Source: an uncultured beta proteobacterium
GTDB lineage: Bacteria; Pseudomonadota; Gammaproteobacteria; Burkholderiales; Rhodocyclaceae
DNA: 18,447 nucleotides
Direction of reading: 5' to 3'
NCBI GenBank assembly: GCA_903916205.1
Contig: CAIWVX010000013.1
Location: 1-18,447, forward strand
The notes beneath the pieces are model-generated. The model saw only the letters and a program-made list of their open reading frames with translations. It ran no database searches and had not been told where the DNA came from. Shown one piece after another: positions 1-7,848 of this stretch (the first letter of the stretch is position 1; every line of letters starts with the position of its first letter). Made by a program: the position numbers and the translations under genes.

Positions 1-3000
1 CTGGCCCCTACAATCAAGTCGGACAAACCGTCGCCGTTGACATCGCCCGCGTCCGATACCGAGATACCACTGTTGTCACCTGCGGCTTCACCGTTAATGA
101 CAAACCCTCCCGTCCCTGCCGCAATCGCTGAAAGCTCAATAGGAATAAAGACAGAAAAATTCAAGGTCGTGGCATCAGCCATCCCAACATAATAATTGCC
201 AAAGAAATCTTTAACTGCCGTAGCCTCCACAGTGACGTAATACGCCCCTCCTAAAACCAAATTGTTGGTCGAGTTGATCGTCAGAGTAGCGCCACTAAAC
301 GTCACTTGGGTGCTATCGGTAATAGCAATAATCCGCGTGTCGCTGGGCGTGTTGGCATTGGTAATGACGATATTGCCCGTCCCCATAAACACGTTTTTGT
401 TGAAAGTCAGCACAATGTTGCTCTCAGGCAACAATGACCGATCATCAGCCGGAGTCGAGCGGGAGAGTATCGGGGCGGTTTCAATCACCGGTAGCGGCTG
501 GGAGTCGATGTTGGCAATGGGGCTGTGGGTAAAGGCGTTGCCTGCGGCGTCGCTGATGTATCTCGTTAACACCGTATTGAGCGCATCCTCATCAATAACG
601 GTTTGACCGTTCTGACCGGCACCAATGGTATAAGTCAGCGTGCGCGTGTTGCCGTTGCCACCCCAGTTGGCACTGACTCCGGTTCCTCCTACCGTAAAGA
701 TAGTGCTGTCGGTGCCACTGGTCAGGCCACTTACCGTACCGTCAAAGGTAATGGTCAGGGTGATGGTTTCACCCAAGCTGTCGCCACCTGTCGTGCCGGT
801 TAGGACGGGACCCAGCGTGTACGACGGCGCGGTGCTGGAGAGTGTCGGGGCGGTGGTGTCAATCATCGGCAGCGCCGTGGTGTCGATTTCGGTAATGGCG
901 CCGTCGGTAAAGGCGTTGCCTGCGGCATCCCTGATGCCGCTTTCCAGCACCGCCTTGAGCGCCACCTCATCAATCATGGCTTGGCCGTTCTGGCCGGCGT
1001 GAATGGTATAGGTCAGCGTGCGTATGTTGGTGCCATCAGTGCCATGCCAACTTGCGCTTACCCCGTTGCTGGCAAGGGTTCCGCCGACCTTAAAGATGCT
1101 AACGTCGTCGAGGCTACCCGTGGTCAGACCATTCACGGCACCGTCAAAGGTTAGGGTCAGGGTGATGGTTTCATTCTCGCTGTTGCCCGCCGTGCCCGCT
1201 ACGGCGGTGCCTAGCGTGTACGATGGTGCGGTGCTGGAAAGTGTTGGGGCCGTCGTGTCAACCTTATAACTCCCATTCAAGAGAACCGGATTAAAGGTCG
1301 TCACCGCCGCATTACCCGCCGCGTCCGTTAGCGTGGCCGTACCCGGCGCTAGGTTGGCATCAATCGCAATCCCGTCAGTATCCGTGTCCCCCGCCGCAAT
1401 GGTGTAGGTGAAATAAAGTAATGATCCACTCGTATTCGCATAGGTCGCCGTACGTGGGCCACTGTCGAGGTTTAAGGTCAGCGTTGGCGTGCCAGTAACG
1501 GTGGTGGCCTCGCTCATTATCACGGCAACGGTAACAATGTCGTCCACGTTCAAGTAAGCGCCTTGCCTATTGGAGCCGTGGCTGATGCTCACTGAACTCA
1601 CCGTCGGGGCCGTGGTGTCAATCACCGGCAGCGGTGTGGTGTCGATCTCGGCAATGGCACCGTGGGTAAAGGCGTTGCCTGCGGCGTTGCTGATGTGTGT
1701 TCTTAGCACCGTATTGAGCGCCGCCTCATCAATCATAGCTTGGCCGTTATTGCCTGCCTGAATGGTATAGGTCAGCGTGCGAGTGTTACCGCTGCCACCC
1801 CAATTTGCGCTGACTCCGGTTCCTCCTACCGTAAAGATACTGCTGTCGGTGCCACTGGTCAGGCCGCTTACCGTATCGTCAAAGGTAATGGTCAGGGTGA
1901 TGGTTTCTCCCTGGGTATCGCCACCCGTCGCGCCGGTTAGGGCGGCACCCAGCGTGTATGACGGCGCGGTGCTGGAGAGTGTCGGCGCGGTATTGTCTAC
2001 CGTGTAGCCGGTGTAGGTGATGGAATCGGCTGTTGGTGGAACTAAAAGTTGGTGCGTGACATTACCGGTGATCGCGCCCGAATTGTCAGCCACTAGGCTG
2101 GTTAAGCTGATGGCTGTGCCATTGCCTGTTGCCGGTACGCTGCCGGTGAAGGTGAGGGTGTTGACACCGGTCACTGCTGTGGCGGTAGCGGTTACGTCCT
2201 GGCCGTTAACGCTGAAATGCGCCGTCATCGGCCCCGTGCTCGTCACCGCTTCGCTCAGGGTGACGACAAAATTTAGCGCATCGCCGGATTGGCCTAGATT
2301 GGTATTGCCAACGCGGTCGGTCACGCTGATGCGTTGTACTACCGGCGGGGCGAGCACACTGACATCGAGCGTTTTGGTGGCCGTCAAACCACCGCCATCG
2401 GTGGCTGTTGCCGTCAGAGAATACGGTGTTGTGCTTACCGCGTCGAAGTTGTTATGCGAAATGTGGCCCGACGCATTGATGCTAAAACCGGCGGCGAGGC
2501 TTGCGTCGTCAAGTGCGTATTTGAGGGTTCCATTCGCGCCCGCATCAACGTCGGTGAAACCCGTGTCGATACCCGCCCAAGTCTGATTAATCACGGCCTG
2601 CGGTACGGTGACCGTAGCGGGCGCCGTCGGGGCTTCGTTCACGTCAGACAGGTTGATAATAAATGTTTTTGTTTTTGACCCCACATTGAGGGTGATGGTG
2701 TAGCTTGGCTTAGACTCAAAATTGAGCACATCGCCGGCCTTGAAGAAAAGCTCATTGCCAACGACTTCAAAGTAGCTGGCGTCCGCGCCGGTGAGCGTGG
2801 CGGTATTGGTCCCTAGACCGTCGTCGATAAATCGGACGGTGCCGACTTTGAGGTGAGACGTGGTCGCGGTGTTTTCAGCCGTCGGGCCAATCGGGTTGAT
2901 CGTGGTGACCGTCTTGCCAGAGGCGTCGGTGGATGTGATGACTTCATTCAGCAAGATGTCCGTTGGGGCGTTATCGATGATGTTGAGTACGACGTAGCTG

Positions 3001-4397
3001 GAGACCGTTAACGCCGGGCTGCCCGATTGGGTGGCCGTAGCGACAATGGTTTTGACACCATCCGCGCCCAAGGCCGTGATGTCGGCGGCCTGAAGCGTGT
3101 AAGTCCATTGGGTGCCGGTAACGACAGCGGTACCGGTGGCGGCGGTGCCAGCAAAGCTTAGATTGACGGCGGTATAACCGGCAACGACGGTGCCGGTGAG
3201 GCTGATCCCGGCGGTCACTTCATTGGGAAGAATGACCCCATCGCCCGTAATCGGATCAATGGTGATCGGGCCTTTGCTGGACAAGGTAGCGCCCACGCTC
3301 TTAAGCGTACCCGGCGTATTAACCTCGGCGATGCTGACCCCTTCAATAAGCAACAGCTTCCCATCGCCTCCGAGAACTGCGCTCGCTTTGTCTCCTGAGA
3401 TGTTTGATACGAGCGTACTTAGGGTGGTTTCCTGATTACCGCCATTCTTCGAGTCAATGCCGGAAAAGGCGGCGAGCGTCGGTGACACATCGGCGCTGGT
3501 GGTCACGTCGCCGGTCAACCCGAAAATCTTGGCGATGGCGGCATTCCAATCGATGACATCCTGTGCAGAGGCTACGCTGCCATCCGCCGCCATCATTTTT
3601 CGTGCGGCAATCGTGGTCAACGGGTTGATGTTGAGGGCCATGCCTGCGCCGCTGTTCACCCCAACCGCGAGCAAGCCTAGGGTGCCAAGATCAGTTAATT
3701 GCCCCGTAGCTTCATCGATATAGTCTCCGCCAGTATCGGTGTTAACCACTTTGGCGATGACTACGCCGTTGTAAGCGCCGATGTCAATACTGAAATTTCC
3801 GTCTTTGTCCACGATACCGGCTAGGCCAAGTTTAGTTTTGCCATCTTGTTGATAAAGCTGGACGGTGACCGTCCCCGCTTTGAATGGGCCCATCTGAAGG
3901 TTGCCGCCAACCAAATTGCTAATTGCCGCAACGGCACCTGTGATTCCTCCGTCTGCCGTAAAGATGGTTCCCAAACCGACAGCGCTGAACGCCAGAGCGA
4001 GTGCCGCACCTGCACCGGTACCAGCGGCTACTTCAACGCTACCCGAGGCCGCCGGATTGGCGGCGCCCCCCGACACAGAAGCGTCGCCAAGCGTTTCTAC
4101 TTCGACTTGGGCCAGCTGTAGCGGTTCATCGCTGGCGCTCTGACTGCTTTCGCCATCCTGCGCGTCAGCGAGCGTGTCGCTGACATCGGAAGATTGTGCC
4201 GAGGCGTCCTGATCTTCGTCCTCTGAAGGCTTGCGCTTGACGGTCTTTTTCTTTTTGCCAGCCGTCTGCTGCGCAGCTTGAAGCTCAGGTGTGCCGACTG
4301 GCGATGCGATGTCAGACGACACCTCTTGAAGCGACGCATCCTGTTCATTGGCTACTACATTGTGAGCGTCAGCCGAACGAAAATCGTTGGATTTCAT
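1..4397 (-). CDS. Giant Ig-like/cadherin-domain repeat adhesin (C-terminus beyond the window)
   Basis: One frame stays open for 1465 codons from the ATG at 4397 to the window edge. The N-terminal ~110 residues are polar and charged, with a short lysine run (KKKKTVKRK) and no signal peptide. An alanine/glycine-rich hydrophobic stretch (ALALAFSAVGLG) follows, then a domain with a Gly-Asp-rich beta pattern. From about 2990 down to 2630 there is a cadherin-type module (PTDILLNE, FIDDGLGTNTATLTGADA, ending DVNEAPT), followed by a second cadherin-like module. Three copies of a repeat starting TAPTLSSTAPSYTLG, one unrelated Ig-like module between them, and an SbsA-type Ig-like module follow. The last visible residues (GDVNGDGLSDLIVGA) are an FG-GAP-type calcium-binding repeat. 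Known relatives are surface or biofilm adhesins, often exported by type I secretion with a C-terminal signal; that signal would lie outside the window, so the export route is inference. AAAGGA lies a few bases before the ATG and supports this start. Confidence 0.85.
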   Translation of the reverse strand, partial: MKSNDFRSADAHNVVANEQDASLQEVSSDIASPVGTPELQAAQQTAGKKKKTVKRKPSEDEDQDASAQSSDVSDTLADAQDGESSQSASDEPLQLAQVEVETLGDASVSGGAANPAASGSVEVAAGTGAGAALALAFSAVGLGTIFTADGGITGAVAAISNLVGGNLQMGPFKAGTVTVQLYQQDGKTKLGLAGIVDKDGNFSIDIGAYNGVVIAKVVNTDTGGDYIDEATGQLTDLGTLGLLAVGVNSGAGMALNINPLTTIAARKMMAADGSVASAQDVIDWNAAIAKIFGLTGDVTTSADVSPTLAAFSGIDSKNGGNQETTLSTLVSNISGDKASAVLGGDGKLLLIEGVSIAEVNTPGTLKSVGATLSSKGPITIDPITGDGVILPNEVTAGISLTGTVVAGYTAVNLSFAGTAATGTAVVTGTQWTYTLQAADITALGADGVKTIVATATQSGSPALTVSSYVVLNIIDNAPTDILLNEVITSTDASGKTVTTINPIGPTAENTATTSHLKVGTVRFIDDGLGTNTATLTGADASYFEVVGNELFFKAGDVLNFESKPSYTITLNVGSKTKTFIINLSDVNEAPTAPATVTVPQAVINQTWAGIDTGFTDVDAGANGTLKYALDDASLAAGFSINASGHISHNNFDAVSTTPYSLTATATDGGGLTATKTLDVSVLAPPVVQRISVTDRVGNTNLGQSGDALNFVVTLSEAVTSTGPMTAHFSVNGQDVTATATAVTGVNTLTFTGSVPATGNGTAISLTSLVADNSGAITGNVTHQLLVPPTADSITYTGYTVDNTAPTLSSTAPSYTLGAALTGATGGDTQGETITLTITFDDTVSGLTSGTDSSIFTVGGTGVSANWGGSGNTRTLTYTIQAGNNGQAMIDEAALNTVLRTHISNAAGNAFTHGAIAEIDTTPLPVIDTTAPTVSSVSISHGSNRQGAYLNVDDIVTVAVIMSEATTVTGTPTLTLNLDSGPRTATYANTSGSLLYFTYTIAAGDTDTDGIAIDANLAPGTATLTDAAGNAAVTTFNPVLLNGSYKVDTTAPTLSSTAPSYTLGTAVAGTAGNSENETITLTLTFDGAVNGLTTGSLDDVSIFKVGGTLASNGVSASWHGTDGTNIRTLTYTIHAGQNGQAMIDEVALKAVLESGIRDAAGNAFTDGAITEIDTTALPMIDTTAPTLSSTAPSYTLGPVLTGTTGGDSLGETITLTITFDGTVSGLTSGTDSTIFTVGGTGVSANWGGNGNTRTLTYTIGAGQNGQTVIDEDALNTVLTRYISDAAGNAFTHSPIANIDSQPLPVIETAPILSRSTPADDRSLLPESNIVLTFNKNVFMGTGNIVITNANTPSDTRIIAITDSTQVTFSGATLTINSTNNLVLGGAYYVTVEATAVKDFFGNYYVGMADATTLNFSVFIPIELSAIAAGTGGFVINGEAAGDNSGISVSDAGDVNGDGLSDLIVGA
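483..860 (-). repeat. Adhesin repeat unit, copy C (126 codons)
   Basis: The unit starts DTTAPTLSSTAPSYTLG and ends near SQPLPVI. It is the same length as the copy at 1620-1997 and closely similar to it at the DNA level, including shared runs such as GACTCCGGTTCCTCCTACCG on the plus strand. It is a bacterial Ig-like module with a TLTYTI core and an AAGNAFTH tail. Confidence 0.8.
861..1259 (-). repeat. Adhesin repeat unit, copy B (133 codons, diverged)
   Basis: Same opening motif (DTTAPTLSSTAPSYTLG) and same core (RTLTYTI, GQNGQAMIDE, DAAGNAFTDGAI) as the other two copies. It is seven codons longer because of small insertions around SLDDVSIF and TLASNGVSASWHGTDGTN. It lies directly beside copy C and is more diverged from copies A and C than these are from each other. 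Confidence 0.8.
1620..1997 (-). repeat. Adhesin repeat unit, copy A (126 codons)
   Basis: Starts DNTAPTLSSTAPSYTLG and ends TTPLPVI. It is separated from copy B by a different Ig-like module (1260-1619, opening DTTAPTVSSVSI). It is nearly the same as copy C in DNA and protein, which suggests recent duplication or gene conversion between the two outer copies. Confidence 0.8.
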
Positions 4398-5069
4398 GGC
4401 ATTCCTTTAAATGTTATGTCAATTTATTAAGGGTTAAAAAACAACCTCCCCTGTTGCAATGTTCGAATGGGGATGATCCTGATTTTTTAGACGTTGAGGT
4501 GCGGAAAGTCACGCAATTTCGACGAGGAGGAGTTTGACGGCGATGTTGGCCTGCCGGAACCCCTGCCACAGACCTACTAGGCGCAGCATCGATTGGCTTA
4601 TGCGCCCTGCTAACATTTGGAAAAACACAGCACATTTTTATGCCGGATGTCGCGAAGCCTAATGGTCTATATGTTGTATCACTCCTTGAAGGTACAAAGC
4701 ATTTATTTTTTCACTGGATTCTGATGGTATATGAGAGTAATCCTTTTGCATATATGACTTTATGCATAGACACTCGTTTGGCATTATGTAACTTCTATTG
4801 AAATCATCGACTTGAAATTTTTTATGACGATAAATAAATGTAAAATAAACCATCACGGCGCAAAATAAGGGATTAAAACCTGCTGTCGTGGAGTTTTTAC
4901 GCGCATTTATGGGCGCAGACGGGGATGACGACAACGGGGTCGTCGATGGTGGAATTTGCGAAACAGCCCCCTTGCTAAATGCAGCGACAGGGTGAGCTGA
5001 CGTGAGGAACTTTCGCCAGAAAGTCCATCATGCTCGTCTCATCAAGAGACGAAAGCAGAACCCGATGAA
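4398..5069. other. Intergenic stretch without an intact gene
   Basis: No frame here looks like a recognisable protein. Just upstream of the adhesin ATG (4398-4440) the DNA is AT-rich and probably holds its promoter, but no convincing -35/-10 pair is visible. Positions ~4640-4890 are clearly more AT-rich than either flank. On the plus strand 4905-4997 there is a short open stretch with an acidic run (DGDDDNGVVDGG) that ends in a stop. The sequence around 4950-4975 (GGGGCTGTTTCGCAAATTCC on the minus strand) resembles the termini of some IS5-type insertion sequences, but no partner end was found. Two hairpins lie at 5006-5052. Confidence 0.6.
5006..5052. other. Pair of adjacent hairpins
   Basis: Hairpin 1 is GGAACTTTC (5006-5014), loop GCCA, GAAAGTCC (5019-5026), with a single bulged A. 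Hairpin 2 is TCGTCTC (5034-5040), loop ATCAA, GAGACGA (5046-5052), a perfect 7-bp stem. No T-run follows on either strand, so these do not look like standard intrinsic terminators. The function is unknown; a structured RNA or the end of a mobile element is possible. Confidence 0.4.
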
Positions 5070-5257
5070 TTAAAGTCTAGCCGCCAAGCGATCCGTATTG
5101 CTGAAGGCATCCATTTCGATCAGCCGGATGGCTGCACCCATCGGGTCAACGCGGGTGATTGTTTGCAGTAGGGGTAAGGAATTGCGCTCGATTCGAGTTT
5201 GTCCATGCGCTCCCACAAGCGCGGGCACTTGAGCGGTTAGCGCAACGCTCTCTTGGC
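5070..5257 (-). pseudogene. Degenerate C-terminal gene remnant downstream of fliJ
   Basis: Directly behind the fliJ stop, one minus-strand frame reads like a real protein tail: VALTAQVPALV, then LPLLQTITRVDP, MGAAIRLIEMDAF and SNTDRLAARL before a TAA at 5070-5072. Between VPALV and LPLLQT a second frame gives an equally protein-like segment (ERMDKLESSAI), as if two compensating single-base indels had occurred near 5218 and 5190. There is no good start codon or ribosome binding site; the frame upstream runs into fliJ and makes no sense there. I do not recognise the family. It could instead be a short gene of about 52 codons starting at a GTG. A decayed tail left by a rearrangement behind fliJ is the more likely reading. 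Confidence 0.35.
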
Positions 5258-5704
5258 CTATAGCGAATCGTCGTCGAGTCTGAGGCGGGCGGCGTATTCG
5301 TCTTGGGCTTTTTGTTCGTGCCGAATCTGCAGAATTTCTTCGTTGGCAAAGTGGCGATCAGATAGGGTGTCAAATGCCTTGAGTTTAATGCGTTGCTGCT
5401 GCCAGTGTGCCTGGCCTGTTGAGGTGTTTTGTATCTCTTGCTGGACGGTCTGGTTTTGCGCTTCTATGGCGTCGTCTATGCGGATGAGAAATTCCTGAAA
5501 ATTTTGCCATTCGTTGGGTCTCAGTCCGTTTTGCGCGGCTTGCTGGAAGCGCGTGGCGTATTCGTCACGATACTGTAGCAGCATTTGGAGTTTGACTTTT
5601 GCATCGCGTTCGTTGGCGATTAGGCGTGCTAGACGATTGGTGGCTTCGTCGGCACGGACTTGCATTAAATCAAGAACGACTTGGAGTGAGAACGGCTTGG
5701 CCAT
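5258..5704 (-). CDS. fliJ: Flagellar export chaperone/stalk protein FliJ
   Basis: A 148-residue protein that is almost entirely helical and rich in Gln, Arg, Asp and Ala, with heptad-like spacing over its whole length (for example NRLARLIANERDAKVKLQMLLQYRDEY). This matches FliJ, the coiled-coil stalk that links the FliI hexamer to the export gate FlhA and helps recycle chaperones. The start MAKPFSLQ is typical of the family and the length is usual. It starts 10 bp after the fliI stop, so it belongs to the same transcript. Identification rests on coiled-coil character, length and position; FliJ sequences are poorly conserved. In many proteobacteria fliK follows; here a gene remnant and an adhesin do. 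Confidence 0.85.
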   Translation of the reverse strand: MAKPFSLQVVLDLMQVRADEATNRLARLIANERDAKVKLQMLLQYRDEYATRFQQAAQNGLRPNEWQNFQEFLIRIDDAIEAQNQTVQQEIQNTSTGQAHWQQQRIKLKAFDTLSDRHFANEEILQIRHEQKAQDEYAARLRLDDDSL

Positions 5705-5714
5705 GATTACGGGG

Positions 5715-7121
5715 TTAGACTAAAGCAAAGAGTTGATCAAGGCTTTGCGGAAAATCAGCGCGTTGATTCAGCGTTTGCTGTAAAAAATTTTCAAATGCGG
5801 GATAAAGTTTGATGGCTTGATCGAGTAATGGATCGGAACCGCTAGCATAAGCACCAACACTGATCAGGTCACGAGAACGTTGGTAGCGTGTGTAAAATTG
5901 TTTGAATTGACGAATTTTCTCAAAGTGTTCTGGTTTGATCAGACTGACCATCGCCCGCGAGATGGATTGTTCGATATCAATGGCCGGATAGTGGCCGGCA
6001 TCCGATAGCGTTCTCGAAAGCACGATGTGTCCGTCAAGGATGGCGCGGGCGGCATCGGCAATGGGGTCTTGTTGGTCGTCGCCCTCGGTCAGTACCGTGT
6101 AAAAGGCCGTGATTGAGCCGCCGCCATCCGCGCCGTTGCCCGCACGTTCAACAAGTTGGGGCAGTCGGGCAAACACCGAAGGCGGGTAGCCTCGGGTGAC
6201 GGGGGGCTCGCCGATGGCTAAGGCGATTTCTCGTTGCGCCATAGCAAAACGAGTGAGCGAGTCCATGATTAGCAAAACATGGCGACCTTGATCGCGAAAA
6301 TATTCGGCAATCGATGTGGCATATGACGCGCCTTGAAGACGCATTAAGGGGCTGACGTCAGCGGGGGCGGCGACGACAACGGAGCGTTCTAGACCTTCTT
6401 TGCCGAGAATTTGCTCGATGAATTCTTTGACTTCACGGCCACGCTCGCCGATTAGCCCGACCACAATCACGTCCGCCGATGTGTAGCGTGCCATCATCCC
6501 GAGTAGAACACTTTTGCCCACGCCCGAACCGGCGAATAATCCCATGCGTTGTCCGCGTCCCACGGTAAGCAGCGCGTTGATGGCCCGCACGCCCACATCA
6601 AGTGACTGCTCGATGGCGGCGCGTAACATCGGGTTGATGGGGCGTCCCTGTAGTGGGCGCATGGTTTCGGTTTGGAGCGGGCCAAGTTGATCTAGGGGGC
6701 GGCCACCCCCATCGACAATTCGCCCCAGCAGACTCTCGCCGACGGGCAGCATTTTCGCTCGGTCAACCGCTCGGCGTCGGATGGCCGTAGGCTGCCCTAT
6801 TTTGGGTGCGGTACACGGTGCTTCTAAGGCGACAACCTTGGCTCCCGGAGACAAGCCATAGACATCTTCGCAAGGCATGAGAAAAAGTCGCTCTCCATTG
6901 AATCCAACAACCTCGGCTTCAATTGGCGAACCACCCACAGGGAGTATTCGGCAGGAGCTGCCCAGAGGCAGTTTGAGTCCTGCGGCTTCCATGACCAGCC
7001 CATTGATGCGGGTAAGGTGCCCGCTGGGGAGCAAGGGTGTGGATTGACTCGCGGCATCGCGGCAGTTTTCGAGAAAATCAGACCAACCCGATAGGTGCTT
7101 GTTTTGATCGCTCAGACTCAT
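5715..7121 (-). CDS. fliI: Flagellum-specific export ATPase FliI
   Basis: A 468-residue protein of the F1-ATPase beta-subunit-like FliI/YscN family, which forms a hexamer at the base of the flagellar export gate and couples ATP hydrolysis to substrate unloading. Visible motifs are the Walker A loop AGSGVGKS (197-204), GERGRE with the catalytic glutamate (225-230), Walker B LLIMDS (283-288) and the family signature with [16 protein letters not shown] (about 355-370). The N-terminal ~20 residues would bind FliH. The start ATG lies 6 bp after the fliH stop, with a GAAGG site inside the end of fliH, so the two are translationally close. Length is normal and no key residue is missing. Confidence 0.97.
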   Translation of the reverse strand: MSLSDQNKHLSGWSDFLENCRDAASQSTPLLPSGHLTRINGLVMEAAGLKLPLGSSCRILPVGGSPIEAEVVGFNGERLFLMPCEDVYGLSPGAKVVALEAPCTAPKIGQPTAIRRRAVDRAKMLPVGESLLGRIVDGGGRPLDQLGPLQTETMRPLQGRPINPMLRAAIEQSLDVGVRAINALLTVGRGQRMGLFAGSGVGKSVLLGMMARYTSADVIVVGLIGERGREVKEFIEQILGKEGLERSVVVAAPADVSPLMRLQGASYATSIAEYFRDQGRHVLLIMDSLTRFAMAQREIALAIGEPPVTRGYPPSVFARLPQLVERAGNGADGGGSITAFYTVLTEGDDQQDPIADAARAILDGHIVLSRTLSDAGHYPAIDIEQSISRAMVSLIKPEHFEKIRQFKQFYTRYQRSRDLISVGAYASGSDPLLDQAIKLYPAFENFLQQTLNQRADFPQSLDQLFALV

Positions 7122-7127
7122 GCGACA

Positions 7128-7835
7128 TCAGCCTTCGTCACTTAGCCATTCTTGGCTGACACCGATGGACTCTAGCACCCGCTGCCAGCGGCTTTCTAGG
7201 GTGGCATCGACTTCGCTGGCGCCTAGTTCGACGCGACAGCCACCGGGAGTGATTGAGGCGTCTTCAATAATTTTCCAGTTGGTGTGGGAAAGTTGCTCGC
7301 CAAGGTGACTGCGAATCAGTACGGCGTCCTTTGGATGGGCGATCAGCAAGGGATGCCCTTGATGCGGGTGAAGCGTGGCAATAGCCTCTTTGACGACCGG
7401 AATAAGCCATTCGGGTTTGATCTTTAGGCTTTGACGGATGACTTGTTTGGCAATCTCAACGGAGGTAGACAGCAATTGTTCGGCGACCTGTTGGTCGAGT
7501 TCGTGCAGCGCGTGTTGCAGGTTCGACATTAAGGTATCAATTTGCGCGGCGGCATCGCGGGCTTTAGCAATGCCTTCTTCATAACCCGCGTCATAGCCTT
7601 GCTGATGCGCGTCAACATGCATTTGCTCAATTTCAGCGGCGGTTGGAAAAATGACGGGCGGCTCATCCTGTAATGCGATAACGGGCTCAGGATCGGGCTC
7701 GGGTTCTGGCTCCGCTTCCGGCTCCGGCGCGACGTCAAGGGCGGTATTGGCTGCGGCTTGCTCGGCCTCGTCAAAGGCAGCAACCTCCCAGCGTTCATAA
7801 GCCGATAGTTTTTCTTTGGGGATGAAACCGGTCAT
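7128..7835 (-). CDS. fliH: Flagellar assembly protein FliH (FliI regulator)
   Basis: A 235-residue protein in the FliH/YscL family, which dimerises, binds the N-terminus of FliI, restrains its ATPase activity and anchors it to the C ring through FliN. The start MTGFIPKEKLSAYERWEV is a typical FliH N-terminus. Residues ~35-52 form a linker of alternating Glu/Pro (EPEAEPEPEPDPEP). A helical segment with the usual GYDAGYEEGIAKA repeat follows (about 80-95), then the conserved C-terminal domain with SVEIAKQVIRQSLK and ITPGGCRVE. It starts 13 bp after the fliFG stop and sits in the standard G-H-I-J order. The Glu/Pro linker varies between species and probably keeps the N-terminal anchor flexible. 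Confidence 0.93.
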   Translation of the reverse strand: MTGFIPKEKLSAYERWEVAAFDEAEQAAANTALDVAPEPEAEPEPEPDPEPVIALQDEPPVIFPTAAEIEQMHVDAHQQGYDAGYEEGIAKARDAAAQIDTLMSNLQHALHELDQQVAEQLLSTSVEIAKQVIRQSLKIKPEWLIPVVKEAIATLHPHQGHPLLIAHPKDAVLIRSHLGEQLSHTNWKIIEDASITPGGCRVELGASEVDATLESRWQRVLESIGVSQEWLSDEG

Positions 7836-7848
7836 GGGCGCACGAGGC

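Noticed and set aside
1..4397. Several plus-strand open frames of 60-190 codons across the adhesin
   Set aside because: They are low-complexity Val/Ala/Ser/Pro shadows of the Thr/Ala/Gly-rich repeats on the other strand and recur with the repeats.
4659..4934. 91-codon minus-strand open frame
   Set aside because: Composition follows the AT-rich DNA, no ribosome site or recognisable pattern, and the first third lies in GC-richer DNA that reads unlike the rest.
5006..5052. Possible hammerhead-type ribozyme, because GAAA follows a hairpin
   Set aside because: The required CUGANGA core before the second stem is missing on both strands.
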